From positions 1-43,894 of the forward strand of contig CAMDRI010000025.1 of assembly GCA_945906725.1 (NCBI GenBank): a stretch of 43,894 bases of DNA, written 5' to 3'. Positions 8,703 to 17,501 of the stretch are shown piece by piece; within the stretch, counting starts at the first letter, position 1; each line of letters starts with the position of its first letter. Source of the DNA: Candidatus Kuenenia stuttgartensis. Lineage in GTDB: Bacteria; Planctomycetota; Planctomycetia; Planctomycetales; Planctomycetaceae. Both the position numbers and the translations under genes were made by a program. Under the pieces are notes generated by a model that worked only from the letters and a program-made list of their open reading frames with translations, did no database searches and was not told the origin of the DNA.

Positions 8703-11357
8703 ATGAGTCACCAAACAATGACCGATCGACGCTCATCAATTGCCAGTTGGACAATCGTCGCAGCATTGTGTTGCGTTTCGCACACGGCACGTCTCGCGGC
8801 CGATGACGCCAAACAGGGCAAGACGAAGGTTACGTTTGAAGAGCATGTGCTGCCGATTTTGAAGGCTCGCTGTGTGAAGTGTCATGCAGGTGCCGAGCCG
8901 GCTCAGGGGCTGAGACTGACGACTCGGCGCGAGATTCTGCGCGGCGGGAAATCGGGACCGGCGATGCGGATCGCGGCGGCAGAGTCGAGCTTGTTGTGGG
9001 AGAAGCTGGCGTCGAATGAAATGCCGAAGGGTGGGCCAGCCCTGTCGGCGGCTGAGAAGGGTGTCATTCGAACTTGGATCAATGATGGCGCGGCGTCAGC
9101 CGATGCGGCTGATGATGATGCGAACGATCTCAAGACATCGGACGGTGATCGGTCAAGCAATCATTGGGCGTTTCATCCGCCCGTTCGTCCGCAAGTGCCG
9201 CCGGTTCGCAACGTGAATCGAGTGCGCAATCCGATCGATTCTTTGGTTCTCGCCGCGTTGGAAGCCAAGGAATTGACACTGTCGGCAGATGCAAGTCGCG
9301 AGGTGCTGCTGCGACGTGCCTCGTTCGATTTGATCGGATTGCCGCCGTCACCGGACGAGGTGCGTGAGTTTCTTGCCGATCGGGATGAGTTCGCCTACGA
9401 GCGGATGATCGAGAGGCTGTTGGCGAGTCCGCATTACGGCGAGCGGTGGGGACGGCATTGGTTAGATGTCGCGGGCTATGCGGACTCCGCAGGTGTCCTT
9501 TCGGAAGACCGTCCGTTGCCGACTGCGTTTCGATTTCGGGACTACGTCATTCGCGCCTTCAACAGCGACAAGCCCTACGACCGCTTTTTGCAGGAACAGA
9601 TCGCGGGGGACGAACTGACCGACTACTGGACCGCGTTTGAAACGCTCGACCGTTTGCCAGACGCGGTTGTCGAAGCAGTCACGGCGACCGGCTACTTGCG
9701 GTGTGCTCCGGATTCGAGCCGCCCCGATTTCTCGACGATCAAGAATGCCGATGCGCAATACTTCTACCCGACGATCAACGACACATTGCAGATCGTCGCG
9801 TCCTCGACGATGGGGTTGACGTTGCAGTGTGCTCGCTGCCACAGCCACAAGTTCGATCCGATTCCACAGGTCGAGTATTTCCGATTGCAGTCAATCTTCA
9901 TGGCCGCGTTCCGGCCTAAGCAGTGGATTCCGCAGATGGAGCGACGCTTGCTCGTCGCAACGGCGGCGCAGAAGAAGTCCGCGGATGAGCACAACGGCAA
10001 GCTCGACGTGGAGATCGCGCGGCTGAAAAAAGAGCTGACCGACTTGCGGGCTCAGTTCAAACAAAAACTGTTTGACGACCGCCTCGCGACCCTGCCGGAA
10101 CCGATTCGCGCGGACGTGAAGCAGTCGTTGAACAAGCCTGTCGATCAACGCTCGCCGGTCGAGACATACCTCGCCGAGAAATTTCAATCGCTGCTGCAAC
10201 CGGATGACAAAACGCTCGACAAGCTGCTGCCCGAGACGTTCGCCGACTATCGCACGGCGGTCGATCAACGGAACTCGGCGATCGCGGAACAGGAACGGCA
10301 ACGCATCGGCTTCGACGAACTGCGTGCGCTCTACGATCTGCCGGGGCCGGTGGTCGCGCCGCTGCTGCGGCGCGGCGATGCGCTGACACCTGGACCGCCG
10401 GTCGAGCCGGGTGTGTTGTCGTCGCTGACGACTCCGGTCTCGTTTGAGTGGACGCCGCCAGCGGCCGAAGCCAAAACGAGTGGACGGCGGTTGGCGTTTG
10501 CCCGCTGGCTGACTCAGCCCGATCACCCGCTGACGGCGCGCGTCATGGTCAATCGGATCTGGTTGCATCACTTCGGTGAGGGGCTGGTTTCGACGCCCGA
10601 GGACTTCGGCACGCTCGGGTCGCCGCCGAGTCATCCGCTATTGCTCGATTGGCTTGCTCGCGAGTTCGTCGCGAGCGGCTGGAGCATCAAGCACATGCAC
10701 CGGCTGATGATGACATCGAGTGCCTATCGCCAGAGTTCGAAGGTCGATGCGGCGTCGCAAGCCCACGCGACGGAAGTCGATCCCGACAACCGCCTGCTGT
10801 GGCAGCAGCGTCTGCGGCGAATTGATGCCGAACCTCTGCGCGACGCGATGCTGAGCGTTTCGGGATTGCTTGATCAACATTTCTTCGGCCATGCGATTCC
10901 GGTGGCTCGACGCCCTGACGGCGAAGTGAGTATCGCGGACGGCCAGAATGATCGCCGACGTTCAATTTATGTGCAGGTTCTGCGCGGCAATCCGCTGACG
11001 ATGCTGCAAGCTCACGACCAGCCGGTGATGGAAACCAACTGCATACGCCGCAGCCGCTCGACAGTTTCGACCCAGGCACTGACCTTGCTCAACAGCGATG
11101 CCCCCGTTGCACATGCTGCCGCTTTGGCAAACCGTGGGTTGCGAGATGCCCCCGATGCACCGCTCAAGTTTGTCGCGCTCGCGGCACTGTCGCGCGAGCC
11201 CACAAATGAAGAAGTTGCCGACTACGAAAAGTTTCTCGAAGAGCAGTCCGTACGATACTCAGCTGCTGGGAATCAAAGCGACGCCGCCCGGCACAAGGCA
11301 CTGGCTGACCTGTGCCACATGCTGCTGGCTTCGAATGAGTTTGTTTACGTGGATTGA
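8703..11357 (+). CDS. Planctomycete cytochrome PSCyt1/PSCyt2/PSD1 protein (DUF1549/DUF1553)
   Basis: Large exported protein, 884 residues, with a hydrophobic signal region (SIASWTIVAALCCVSHTARLAADD). Order of domains: PSCyt1 with a single heme motif CVKCH (about residues 58-62); PSCyt2/DUF1549 (about 165-390) including RASFDLIGLPPSPDE, YGERWGRHWLDVAGYADS and CARCHSHKFDPI; a charged coiled-coil stretch (about 425-460); and PSD1/DUF1553 (about 590-840) with LARWL-like FARWLTQPDHPLTARV, VNRIWLHHFGEGLV and the GNPLTMLQAHDQP/TLLNSD region. The family is thought to act in the periplasm or cell surface in polymer or sugar breakdown coupled to redox, but its reaction is not established. The DUF1501 partner follows after 60 nt, the standard arrangement. 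Confidence 0.95.
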   Translation: MSHQTMTDRRSSIASWTIVAALCCVSHTARLAADDAKQGKTKVTFEEHVLPILKARCVKCHAGAEPAQGLRLTTRREILRGGKSGPAMRIAAAESSLLWEKLASNEMPKGGPALSAAEKGVIRTWINDGAASADAADDDANDLKTSDGDRSSNHWAFHPPVRPQVPPVRNVNRVRNPIDSLVLAALEAKELTLSADASREVLLRRASFDLIGLPPSPDEVREFLADRDEFAYERMIERLLASPHYGERWGRHWLDVAGYADSAGVLSEDRPLPTAFRFRDYVIRAFNSDKPYDRFLQEQIAGDELTDYWTAFETLDRLPDAVVEAVTATGYLRCAPDSSRPDFSTIKNADAQYFYPTINDTLQIVASSTMGLTLQCARCHSHKFDPIPQVEYFRLQSIFMAAFRPKQWIPQMERRLLVATAAQKKSADEHNGKLDVEIARLKKELTDLRAQFKQKLFDDRLATLPEPIRADVKQSLNKPVDQRSPVETYLAEKFQSLLQPDDKTLDKLLPETFADYRTAVDQRNSAIAEQERQRIGFDELRALYDLPGPVVAPLLRRGDALTPGPPVEPGVLSSLTTPVSFEWTPPAAEAKTSGRRLAFARWLTQPDHPLTARVMVNRIWLHHFGEGLVSTPEDFGTLGSPPSHPLLLDWLAREFVASGWSIKHMHRLMMTSSAYRQSSKVDAASQAHATEVDPDNRLLWQQRLRRIDAEPLRDAMLSVSGLLDQHFFGHAIPVARRPDGEVSIADGQNDRRRSIYVQVLRGNPLTMLQAHDQPVMETNCIRRSRSTVSTQALTLLNSDAPVAHAAALANRGLRDAPDAPLKFVALAALSREPTNEEVADYEKFLEEQSVRYSAAGNQSDAARHKALADLCHMLLASNEFVYVD

Positions 11358-11417
11358 GAACGTGAGATAGGATTCCAGCCGGTCAATCGTCCGTAAAAGG
11401 ACAGAACGAGGAATGCC

Positions 11418-12884
11418 ATGAAAAGAGAGCGACAGGCTGAAAGCCTATCCCACAAGTACCTCTCCCGCCGCGACGCCATCTCACGCTTCGGTTGCGGCTT
11501 CGGCGGAGTTGCTCTCGGTGCGTTGCTCGGAGATTTCGATCAGACGACCTCAGCATCCGAGGGCATGAATCACAATTTGCTCCCGAAACGGACTCACCAT
11601 CAGCCACAGGCTCGGGCGGTGATTCAGCTCTTCATGCACGGAGGTCCGAGTCAGGTGGACCTGCTGGATGAAAAGAAAGAGCTGTCTCGGTCAAGCGGTC
11701 AGGCTCCGCCAGCGGAGGTTGCGGACGACGAGAACCGCACGACGTATCTGCTCGGCAGTCCATTCAAATTCTCAAAGCATGGCGAGAGCGGTTTGGAGTT
11801 CTCGGAAGTTCTCCCCGGCATTGCAAAGCATGCCGACGACATCGCCGTCATTCGTTCGATGTTCACCGAGCACCGGAATCATGAGCAGGCGATCTGGATG
11901 GCGAACACTGGCCTGATTGTTTCCGGTCGTCCGAACATCGGATCGTGGGTGGCCTACGGCCTCGGTGCTGAGAATCAAAACCTGCCCGCGTATGTCTCGC
12001 TGCCTGATCCGGGTGGAATGCCGGTCGATGGGGCTCGGAACTGGTCGAGCGGTTGGTTGCCTCCGGTCTTTCAAGGGACGGCGATTCGTTCGGAAGGGAT
12101 TCCGGTGCTGCACCTCCAACCGAAGACGGCGCGGACGTCGGACATCGATCTCGGACGCATGGCGTTGCTGCGAAAGCTCAACGCGAGACATCAGCAAGCG
12201 CGACCTGGCGAACTCGAATTGGATGCTCGCATCGCCAGCTTCGAGTTGGCCGCGAGAATGCAGCTCACGGCCACCAATGCCCTCGATCTGAATCAGGAGA
12301 CCGCCGCGACTCAGCAGCTTTACGGATTGGACAAAGACAAGACCCGTTCGTATGGCAAGCGCTGTTTGATGGCTCGCCGGTTGATCGAGCGGGGAGTCCG
12401 TTTTGTCCAAATCTTCATGGCCGGTCAGCCGTGGGACACGCATTCGAACAACGTTTCCGGCATCCGCAGTTGCTGCGAGCAAACGGATCTGCCGATCGGC
12501 GGCTTGCTGACCGACCTCAAGCAACGCGGCCTGTTGGATACCACGCTGATCCTGTGGGGCGGCGAGTTTGGCCGAACTCCCGGAGCCGAACAGCGCGACG
12601 GCAACAAGACGCCGGGAATTGAAGGCCGCGACCATCATCCCTACGGCTTTAGCGTTTGGCTCGCCGGTGGCGGCATTCGTGGCGGCCAGGCCTACGGAGC
12701 CACCGACGACTTCGGATATCGGGCCATCACTAACCGCACTCAAACGGCCGATCTGCACGCGACGATGTTGCACTTGCTCGGCCTCGATCACGAACGGCTC
12801 ACCTTTGCACACAACAGCCGCGACGAACGTCTGACCGACGTCTACAAAGCGCGAGTCATCAACGAACTGCTGGTTTCCGGGTGA
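11418..12884 (+). CDS. DUF1501 protein, Tat-exported, partner of PSD1
   Basis: DUF1501 family protein, 488 residues, a distant relative of the alkaline phosphatase/sulfatase fold, always found next to PSCyt/PSD1 genes in Planctomycetes. A twin-arginine-type signal is present (YLSRRDAISRFGCGFGGVALGALLGD). The core shows LFMHGGPSQVDLLD, FSEVLPGIAKHADDIAVIRSM, NIGSWVAYGLGAENQNLPAYVSLPDP, VQIFMAGQPWDTHSN, ILWGGEFGRTPGAE and GRDHHPYGFSVWLAGGGIRGG. These include the His/Asp positions conserved in the family. The codons just after the start pass through a palindromic repeat (11431-11450). Likely co-transcribed with the preceding gene. A hairpin terminator follows at 13039. Confidence 0.93.
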   Translation: MKRERQAESLSHKYLSRRDAISRFGCGFGGVALGALLGDFDQTTSASEGMNHNLLPKRTHHQPQARAVIQLFMHGGPSQVDLLDEKKELSRSSGQAPPAEVADDENRTTYLLGSPFKFSKHGESGLEFSEVLPGIAKHADDIAVIRSMFTEHRNHEQAIWMANTGLIVSGRPNIGSWVAYGLGAENQNLPAYVSLPDPGGMPVDGARNWSSGWLPPVFQGTAIRSEGIPVLHLQPKTARTSDIDLGRMALLRKLNARHQQARPGELELDARIASFELAARMQLTATNALDLNQETAATQQLYGLDKDKTRSYGKRCLMARRLIERGVRFVQIFMAGQPWDTHSNNVSGIRSCCEQTDLPIGGLLTDLKQRGLLDTTLILWGGEFGRTPGAEQRDGNKTPGIEGRDHHPYGFSVWLAGGGIRGGQAYGATDDFGYRAITNRTQTADLHATMLHLLGLDHERLTFAHNSRDERLTDVYKARVINELLVSG

Positions 12885-13038
12885 ATCGGGAAGCCAATCT
12901 GTGTCACATCGACCATTATGAAATCGCGGATTTCAATTCGACGGCGAATGATTTCGGACTTGGCGTAAAACTCATCGCAGTCCAGCCGATGTCGCACAAA
13001 AAACCAGACGAAGGGCGTTTGAAGATCGAAACAAAAAA

Positions 13039-13072
13039 ACCCGCCAATTCCTTAAGGAATCGTGGGTCTTTT
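13039..13072 (+). terminator. Rho-independent terminator after PSD1-DUF1501
   Basis: An imperfect stem ACCCGCCAATTCCTT / AAGGAATCGTGGGT with a perfect inner palindrome ATTCCTTAAGGAAT is followed by TCTTTT and preceded by seven As, so it can act in both directions. It lies 155 nt after the DUF1501 stop. Confidence 0.7.
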
Positions 13073-13502
13073 CGGAGTGGAGGCGGCAGGACACCAATAG
13101 AACTTTTTCTGACCGGCGTCAGCGGCTTTCAAAACACGACAACTTTGCTGGTTCGATCGCTCTGAACCAAGGGATGACATTGCTATAGAACTTCTGAAAA
13201 TGAGTTTCTGAAGAGGACATGCGTCGAAGCCATCTCACTTCACTCGATCAGGCACTTTCGTTCTTTTGAACACGCTGAATGCTCGAAGGCGACCCGGGTC
13301 ACTGCACCTATTTGGACGTCCTGCGAAGGCCATCGGGCAAGCGATTGCAAAACGTCACCATCACGCGGAGAGAAATGATCGCATCGAATGGCATCACTCA
13401 AGAGGTCACTCCGTGGGTCGCCCGCTTGCGCGAGGTTCGGGTTCGTTTTCTGAGAGCGGAAAGATGATGACATCATTTGGCGCGGCGTGAAGGGTTTGTT
13501 CG
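13073..13502. other. Gene-poor stretch before DUF1501 remnant
   Basis: About 430 bases without a convincing intact gene. A short plus-strand frame (13279-13467) reads LEGDPGHCTYLDVLRRPSG and then RREMIASNGITQEVTPW. It looks protein-like but I cannot assign it, and it ends in a stop. It is probably a fragment of an older gene. No RNA gene or terminator beyond 13072 was found. Confidence 0.4.
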
Positions 13503-13880
13503 ATGCTACTGAGGAAAACGACAAGCCATTTCGAGACGTTCGATCCCAAGCCCGATGCGCCCAGCGAGTGCCGCGGCGAACTCGGCGCCATCTCAACGGC
13601 GCTGTCGGGCATAGCGTACTGCGAAGTGCTGCCACGATTGGCCGCGCTGGCGGATCGAACGTGCGTAATTCGTTCGCTGCATCAACCTTCGTCGGATCAC
13701 GTCGTCGGTTCGCACAATGTGCTCATCGGATGGTACGGCGAAACGGAAGGAAACAAGTCTCGACACCCCGATCTGGCGTCGGTGATCAGCCGGATGCGGA
13801 GCGGCGAGGAAGCTGCCGAGATTCTGATTGGCGCTTCCACCGATCCGCGACTGGCGCACGGCATGCGAAAGACGGGTGCG
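13503..13880 (+). pseudogene. DUF1501 remnant
   Basis: Reads as an internal slice of a DUF1501 protein: FETFDPKPDAPSECRGELGA, ALSGIAYCEVLPRLAALADR, CVIRSLHQPSSDHVVGSHNV, LIGWYGETEGNKSRHPDL and ASVISRMRSG. In intact relatives this lies after the Tat signal and before the catalytic C-terminal half. Both the signal and the rest of the protein are missing, so it cannot be functional. The conserved spacing SSDHVVGSHN resembles a different DUF1501 subfamily from the intact gene at 11418, so it is not a simple copy of that neighbour. Confidence 0.75.
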
Positions 13881-13884
13881 TCGG

Positions 13885-13986
13885 CGAGCCATCAACCTCT
13901 ACGGCACGCAGATCACGACCGCCGCCGTGGAAGACCTCAAATCCAAACTGCCCCGCCTCACCGTCACCGACTTGACGCCGGTGTAA
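13885..13986 (+). pseudogene. Leucine-rich-repeat C-terminal tail fragment
   Basis: In a different frame from the DUF1501 remnant the sequence reads INLYGTQITTAAVEDLKSKL followed by PRLTVTDLTPV and TAA. This is the pattern of the last repeat of planctomycete LRR proteins (hydrophobic-N-L-x-x-T-x-I/V-T-x-A). No upstream repeats are present. It stops 14 nt before the next gene's start. Confidence 0.5.
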
Positions 13987-13999
13987 AGGACTGAACATC

Positions 14000-15682
14000 A
14001 TGACGCAAACGAATTCCACTGTTGCCGACGTTTCGCGCCGCACGTTTCTCGTCGCATCGAGTTGTGGACTGGCGGGCACGGCGTTCGGCGCCCGTCAAAG
14101 CGGTGGCGACGAAAGTGGAACTGGCGAAACAAGCGGATCGACCCCGGCCGACATTGGCTCGCGGCGCGAGTTGTTCGTGGATGATGCACTGGTCGAGCGA
14201 CTGGTGGGCAAGGCCGGTTTTCGGCTGCATCAGCCGACGCCGCGCGAAGTGGTCATGATTCATGACGCGCCCTGGGAAGGGAACAACACGACCTATCGCT
14301 GCGTTTTCCAGGATGGCGACCGCTATCGCATGTTCTACGTGACGGGGCATCTGGCGGCGAAGAACAACCAACTCGATACGCGCGTCGAGAGTTTCTGCTA
14401 CGCGGAAAGCGATGACGGCATTCACTGGCGGAAACCGGAACTCGGACTGCACGAGTTCCAGGGATCGAAAGCCAATAATATTGTCATTTCGCGGGCCGTG
14501 GCGCAGGGACATCAGGCGCGAATCGGCGCTCCGGCGGTCTTCAAGGACACCAATCCGCGCGCGGCCCCCGAGGCACGCTACAAGATGTTCTTCAGTTCCG
14601 AGCGTCCGCTTGGAATGCTGCCGATGAAATCTCCCGACGGCATTCACTGGACGCCGATGAGCCAGACGCCGGTCATCACGGATGGCGCTTTTGACGCCAT
14701 GAACCTCGCGTTCTGGGATTCCGAGCGGCACGAGTATCGCGCCTACTGGCGGTACTTCACCGCGGGTGTCACCAAAGACAAGCAGTGGGAACCCGCCGGT
14801 GTTCGAGCGATTCGCACCGCGACATCGAAAGACTTCCTCCACTGGGAAAACCAGGCTGACCTGAATTATCCCGGTTCACCCGAAGAACAACTCTACGAGA
14901 ACGGGATCCATCCCTATCACCGCGCCCCGCACCTGCTGATCGGCTTGCCGGTGCGTTACGTTGACCGTGCGAATCCCGAGTACACAACACCGGAGGTCGG
15001 CAATGGCCGGGCGGGACCCGACCGGATTCGGCAATGGCCGGCCTCATTGCGATCTCTGCCGGACTTCGAGCAGCGCCAGGCACGGGCAGCCTTGATCGAA
15101 CGACTTGGCTCCGCGTTGACCGAGGGTCTGTTCATGTCCAGCCGGGACGGAGTGACGTTTCGACGCTGGAACGAGGCGTTCCTGCGGCCCGGCATCGAGC
15201 GTTCTGGAACTTGGAATTACGGGCAGCAATTTATCTGCTGGCAACTCGTCGAAACGAAATCCGCGTTCGTCGGCGCGCCCCACGAACTCTCCCTCTACGC
15301 CACTGAGGGTAGCTGGCTGGACAAAGGAAAATCGCTCCGACGTTACACACTGCGGCTGGATGGCTTCGTTTCGATCAACGCGCCCATGAGCGGCGGCGAA
15401 CTGATTACTAAGCCAATCCAGTTCAGCGGGAAGACTCTTTCGTTGAACTTCGCCTCTTCGGCGGCGGGTGACATCCGCGTTGAGATTCAGGACGCCGCCG
15501 GCAAGCCGCTGCCCGGCTACGCGCTCAATGATTGCGACGAGATGTTTGGAGACACGATCCAACGTCGCGTCACCTGGAAAACCAATGCCGACCTTTCGGC
15601 GTTCATGGGTCAGCCGTTACAAATTCGCTTCGTTCTGCGCGATGCCGACTTGTTTTCGTTCCAGTTCGCCGAGGCCCTGTGA
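14000..15682 (+). CDS. Tat-exported GH32/43-like five-bladed propeller protein
   Basis: Exported protein, 560 residues, with a twin-arginine signal (VSRRTFLVASSCGLAGTAFGA). It then begins SRRELFVDDALVERLVGKAG, a signature I associate with planctomycete glycoside hydrolase family 32/43-like proteins. Repeated Trp/Asp-rich blades follow: YRCVFQDGDRYRMFYV, SFCYAESDDGIHWRKPELGL, YKMFFSSERPLGMLPMKSPD, RTATSKDFLHWENQ, MSSRDGVTFRRWNEAFLRPG and ELSLYATEGSW. The C-terminal 120 residues form a beta-sandwich-like part (FSGKTLSLNFASSAAGDIRV). The fold suggests carbohydrate binding or cleavage, but catalytic carboxylates cannot be assigned with certainty. AAGGA precedes the ATG. The next gene begins 9 nt after the stop, so the two are translationally coupled. 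Confidence 0.8.
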   Translation: MTQTNSTVADVSRRTFLVASSCGLAGTAFGARQSGGDESGTGETSGSTPADIGSRRELFVDDALVERLVGKAGFRLHQPTPREVVMIHDAPWEGNNTTYRCVFQDGDRYRMFYVTGHLAAKNNQLDTRVESFCYAESDDGIHWRKPELGLHEFQGSKANNIVISRAVAQGHQARIGAPAVFKDTNPRAAPEARYKMFFSSERPLGMLPMKSPDGIHWTPMSQTPVITDGAFDAMNLAFWDSERHEYRAYWRYFTAGVTKDKQWEPAGVRAIRTATSKDFLHWENQADLNYPGSPEEQLYENGIHPYHRAPHLLIGLPVRYVDRANPEYTTPEVGNGRAGPDRIRQWPASLRSLPDFEQRQARAALIERLGSALTEGLFMSSRDGVTFRRWNEAFLRPGIERSGTWNYGQQFICWQLVETKSAFVGAPHELSLYATEGSWLDKGKSLRRYTLRLDGFVSINAPMSGGELITKPIQFSGKTLSLNFASSAAGDIRVEIQDAAGKPLPGYALNDCDEMFGDTIQRRVTWKTNADLSAFMGQPLQIRFVLRDADLFSFQFAEAL

Positions 15683-15691
15683 GGCAACGAC

Positions 15692-17269
15692 ATGGTCAGA
15701 CATCCCTCCACCCGTCGCAAGTTTCTGCATGCCGGGTGGCTGGTTTGCATGGCGGTGCTCTCCGGGCAGGTCTTCGCGGCTGACGTGCCCGAGACCAAGT
15801 TCACGATCACGATCGATCGGGGCGCGGATGTCGGGCAGAGTTTTGGTTCGCTGTTTGAAGTCGCCAGCGAGGACGGATCGCTCGTCATCGGAGCCGGGTT
15901 TCAGAATCTCTACAACACGCGGTTGCGAGCCGATCGACATGCCGTGCAGTTCTTTGTGCGGCCGACGGACGGCGAGCGCGAGTTTCGAGTGGAGTTGTTG
16001 CCTCGTCCGAATGATTTGTGCGGCACCTATCTCTCTGGTCGCGACGAGACGGTGCGATCGACGTTTGGCGGGGTGAAGGCGTGGGACGCATCGACGAAGG
16101 CGTGGAAGGCCGAGGCGGAAGTGGGCGGGACTCACGAGTCCATGCGGGTCGGCGACGGCCTGCTGGAGTTCGGCGACAGCACCGTCAAATTCAGCGGCCG
16201 GACGATCCTCGCGCCTCCGGAGCGGGGCAAGTATCAGCTCTTCTTTTATGCCAACGGGCACTTGTGCTTTTACCACGTCGAGCGGGGTGAGCGGGGTTAT
16301 CGACCGTTCGAGAGCGACGCCGACGGCTTCAGCAAGTTGTACGCATGCCCGTGGACTTCGGACCAGCCGCAAGTGGACCTCGCGAGGGCGATCGTTCGCA
16401 CGCTGCCGGTTGTCGGCGAGACGACGTTCGCGTGGGGACAGCTCGGCCGCCAGATCATCACGGGGTCGAACATCGGCGGGTTCTATGTGCTCGACGACGG
16501 CGGCTGGCGGATGCTGCTCGAACCGAACCTCAAGGTCAGCTACCAGCTTTACTCGACGATGGCGTTTCACGAACTGCTGTTGATGGGGCAATATCCGACC
16601 GGCCGGTTGTTCGACTACGACGGCCGCTCCATAACCGACCGCGCGGGCTGGCCGCCGGTGCCGCCGGGCGTTTCGGGCAGCTCGCGCGAAGCACAGACGA
16701 CGGTGATTTACGGCGGCGAAGTGCTCGTCGGCGTCTGGCCGTGGGGCGAACTGTGGCGATACAGCCCCGACGCGAAACGCTGGGGCCTTATGCAGCGGAT
16801 GTTCGATCATCCCGCGCCGTCCGCCGCGGTCACGCATCCGTACGACGTCGAGAACGTCAACCATCCGGTCCGCAACCAATGGGGCCAGCGCGTCACCAGC
16901 CTCGTGACCAGCGGCGATTCGCTGTTTGTTTCAACATCGGCCAAAGACCCTTGTGAATGGAATCCCGACCAGAATCCGTTCCTCGCGTTGGACAAGTGGA
17001 AGTCGTACGGCTCGGTCTATCGCTTGACCATGCCCGGACACCTTGGAACGAGCACTGCCTGGACGAACGGCCCGACGAAACTCGACCTCACGATCCGCGG
17101 CGCCGAGCTGTCGATCGCTCAAGACGGCAAACAACTCGCGACCGCGACCGTCCCCGGCCCGCTCGGTGACAGGCTCCGCCGCCTGTCGAAACTCAAACCG
17201 GTCCAATGGGGTGACGGCCTCTACGGCACGTTCAGCGGGAATCGGCTTGAAGGAACGGTGCATCCGTGA
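15692..17269 (+). CDS. Secreted protein of unknown function
   Basis: Exported protein, 525 residues, with a clear signal peptide (RKFLHAGWLVCMAVLSGQVFAADV, cleavage probably after VFA). The mature part is rich in beta-strands with repeated aromatic/Gly motifs (GGFYVLDDGGWRMLLEPNL, LLMGQYPTGRLFDYDG, VIYGGEVLVGVWPWGELWRY, RVTSLVTSGDSLFVSTSAK), compatible with a beta-propeller. The C-terminal segment (SVYRLTMPGHLGTSTAWTNG) resembles a small sandwich domain. I do not recognise the family. It is coupled to the propeller hydrolase upstream (9-nt gap), which suggests that both act on the same extracellular material. GAGG precedes the ATG at a suitable distance. Confidence 0.75.
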   Translation: MVRHPSTRRKFLHAGWLVCMAVLSGQVFAADVPETKFTITIDRGADVGQSFGSLFEVASEDGSLVIGAGFQNLYNTRLRADRHAVQFFVRPTDGEREFRVELLPRPNDLCGTYLSGRDETVRSTFGGVKAWDASTKAWKAEAEVGGTHESMRVGDGLLEFGDSTVKFSGRTILAPPERGKYQLFFYANGHLCFYHVERGERGYRPFESDADGFSKLYACPWTSDQPQVDLARAIVRTLPVVGETTFAWGQLGRQIITGSNIGGFYVLDDGGWRMLLEPNLKVSYQLYSTMAFHELLLMGQYPTGRLFDYDGRSITDRAGWPPVPPGVSGSSREAQTTVIYGGEVLVGVWPWGELWRYSPDAKRWGLMQRMFDHPAPSAAVTHPYDVENVNHPVRNQWGQRVTSLVTSGDSLFVSTSAKDPCEWNPDQNPFLALDKWKSYGSVYRLTMPGHLGTSTAWTNGPTKLDLTIRGAELSIAQDGKQLATATVPGPLGDRLRRLSKLKPVQWGDGLYGTFSGNRLEGTVHP

Positions 17270-17467
17270 AGAAGTCACAACGATCGCGTGACCGAGCCTG
17301 CGGCAGGGCGCTGCACCTCACTCCCATTCGAGTCGTACGAAGTTCGGTGCCGGGTCGCGTGAACTTCTGACTAAGAAGTTTGGCAAGCAATTCAGCGGCG
17401 TAGGATTGTTTGCTTTAGGCTACGAAGCGCAGCGGCTATGCTGGGGCTCGCCGTGTCGTGGTGCCGA

Positions 17468-17497
17468 TCAAAAATCTGCCACGTCCTGACGAAACAC
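17468..17497 (-). pseudogene. Detached 3' end of the small gene at 18950-19291
   Basis: On the minus strand, read directly on from the CGCG duplication, this encodes VFRQDVADF and TGA. It is the natural end of the gene now split from it by the insertion sequence. From 17270 to 17467 I see no gene. A short inverted repeat AACTTCT...AGAAGTT lies at 17362-17380. Confidence 0.6.
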
Positions 17498-17501
17498 CGC
17501 G

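Noticed and set aside
13073..13100. GGAGGCGGCAGGA resembling the 3' end of a minus-strand tRNA-Ser or tmRNA
   Set aside because: No T-arm or cloverleaf can be drawn around it.
15617..16879. 420-residue minus-strand frame
   Set aside because: It is the mirror of the secreted protein gene at 15692; composition is Arg/Ala/Val-biased with no recognizable domain.
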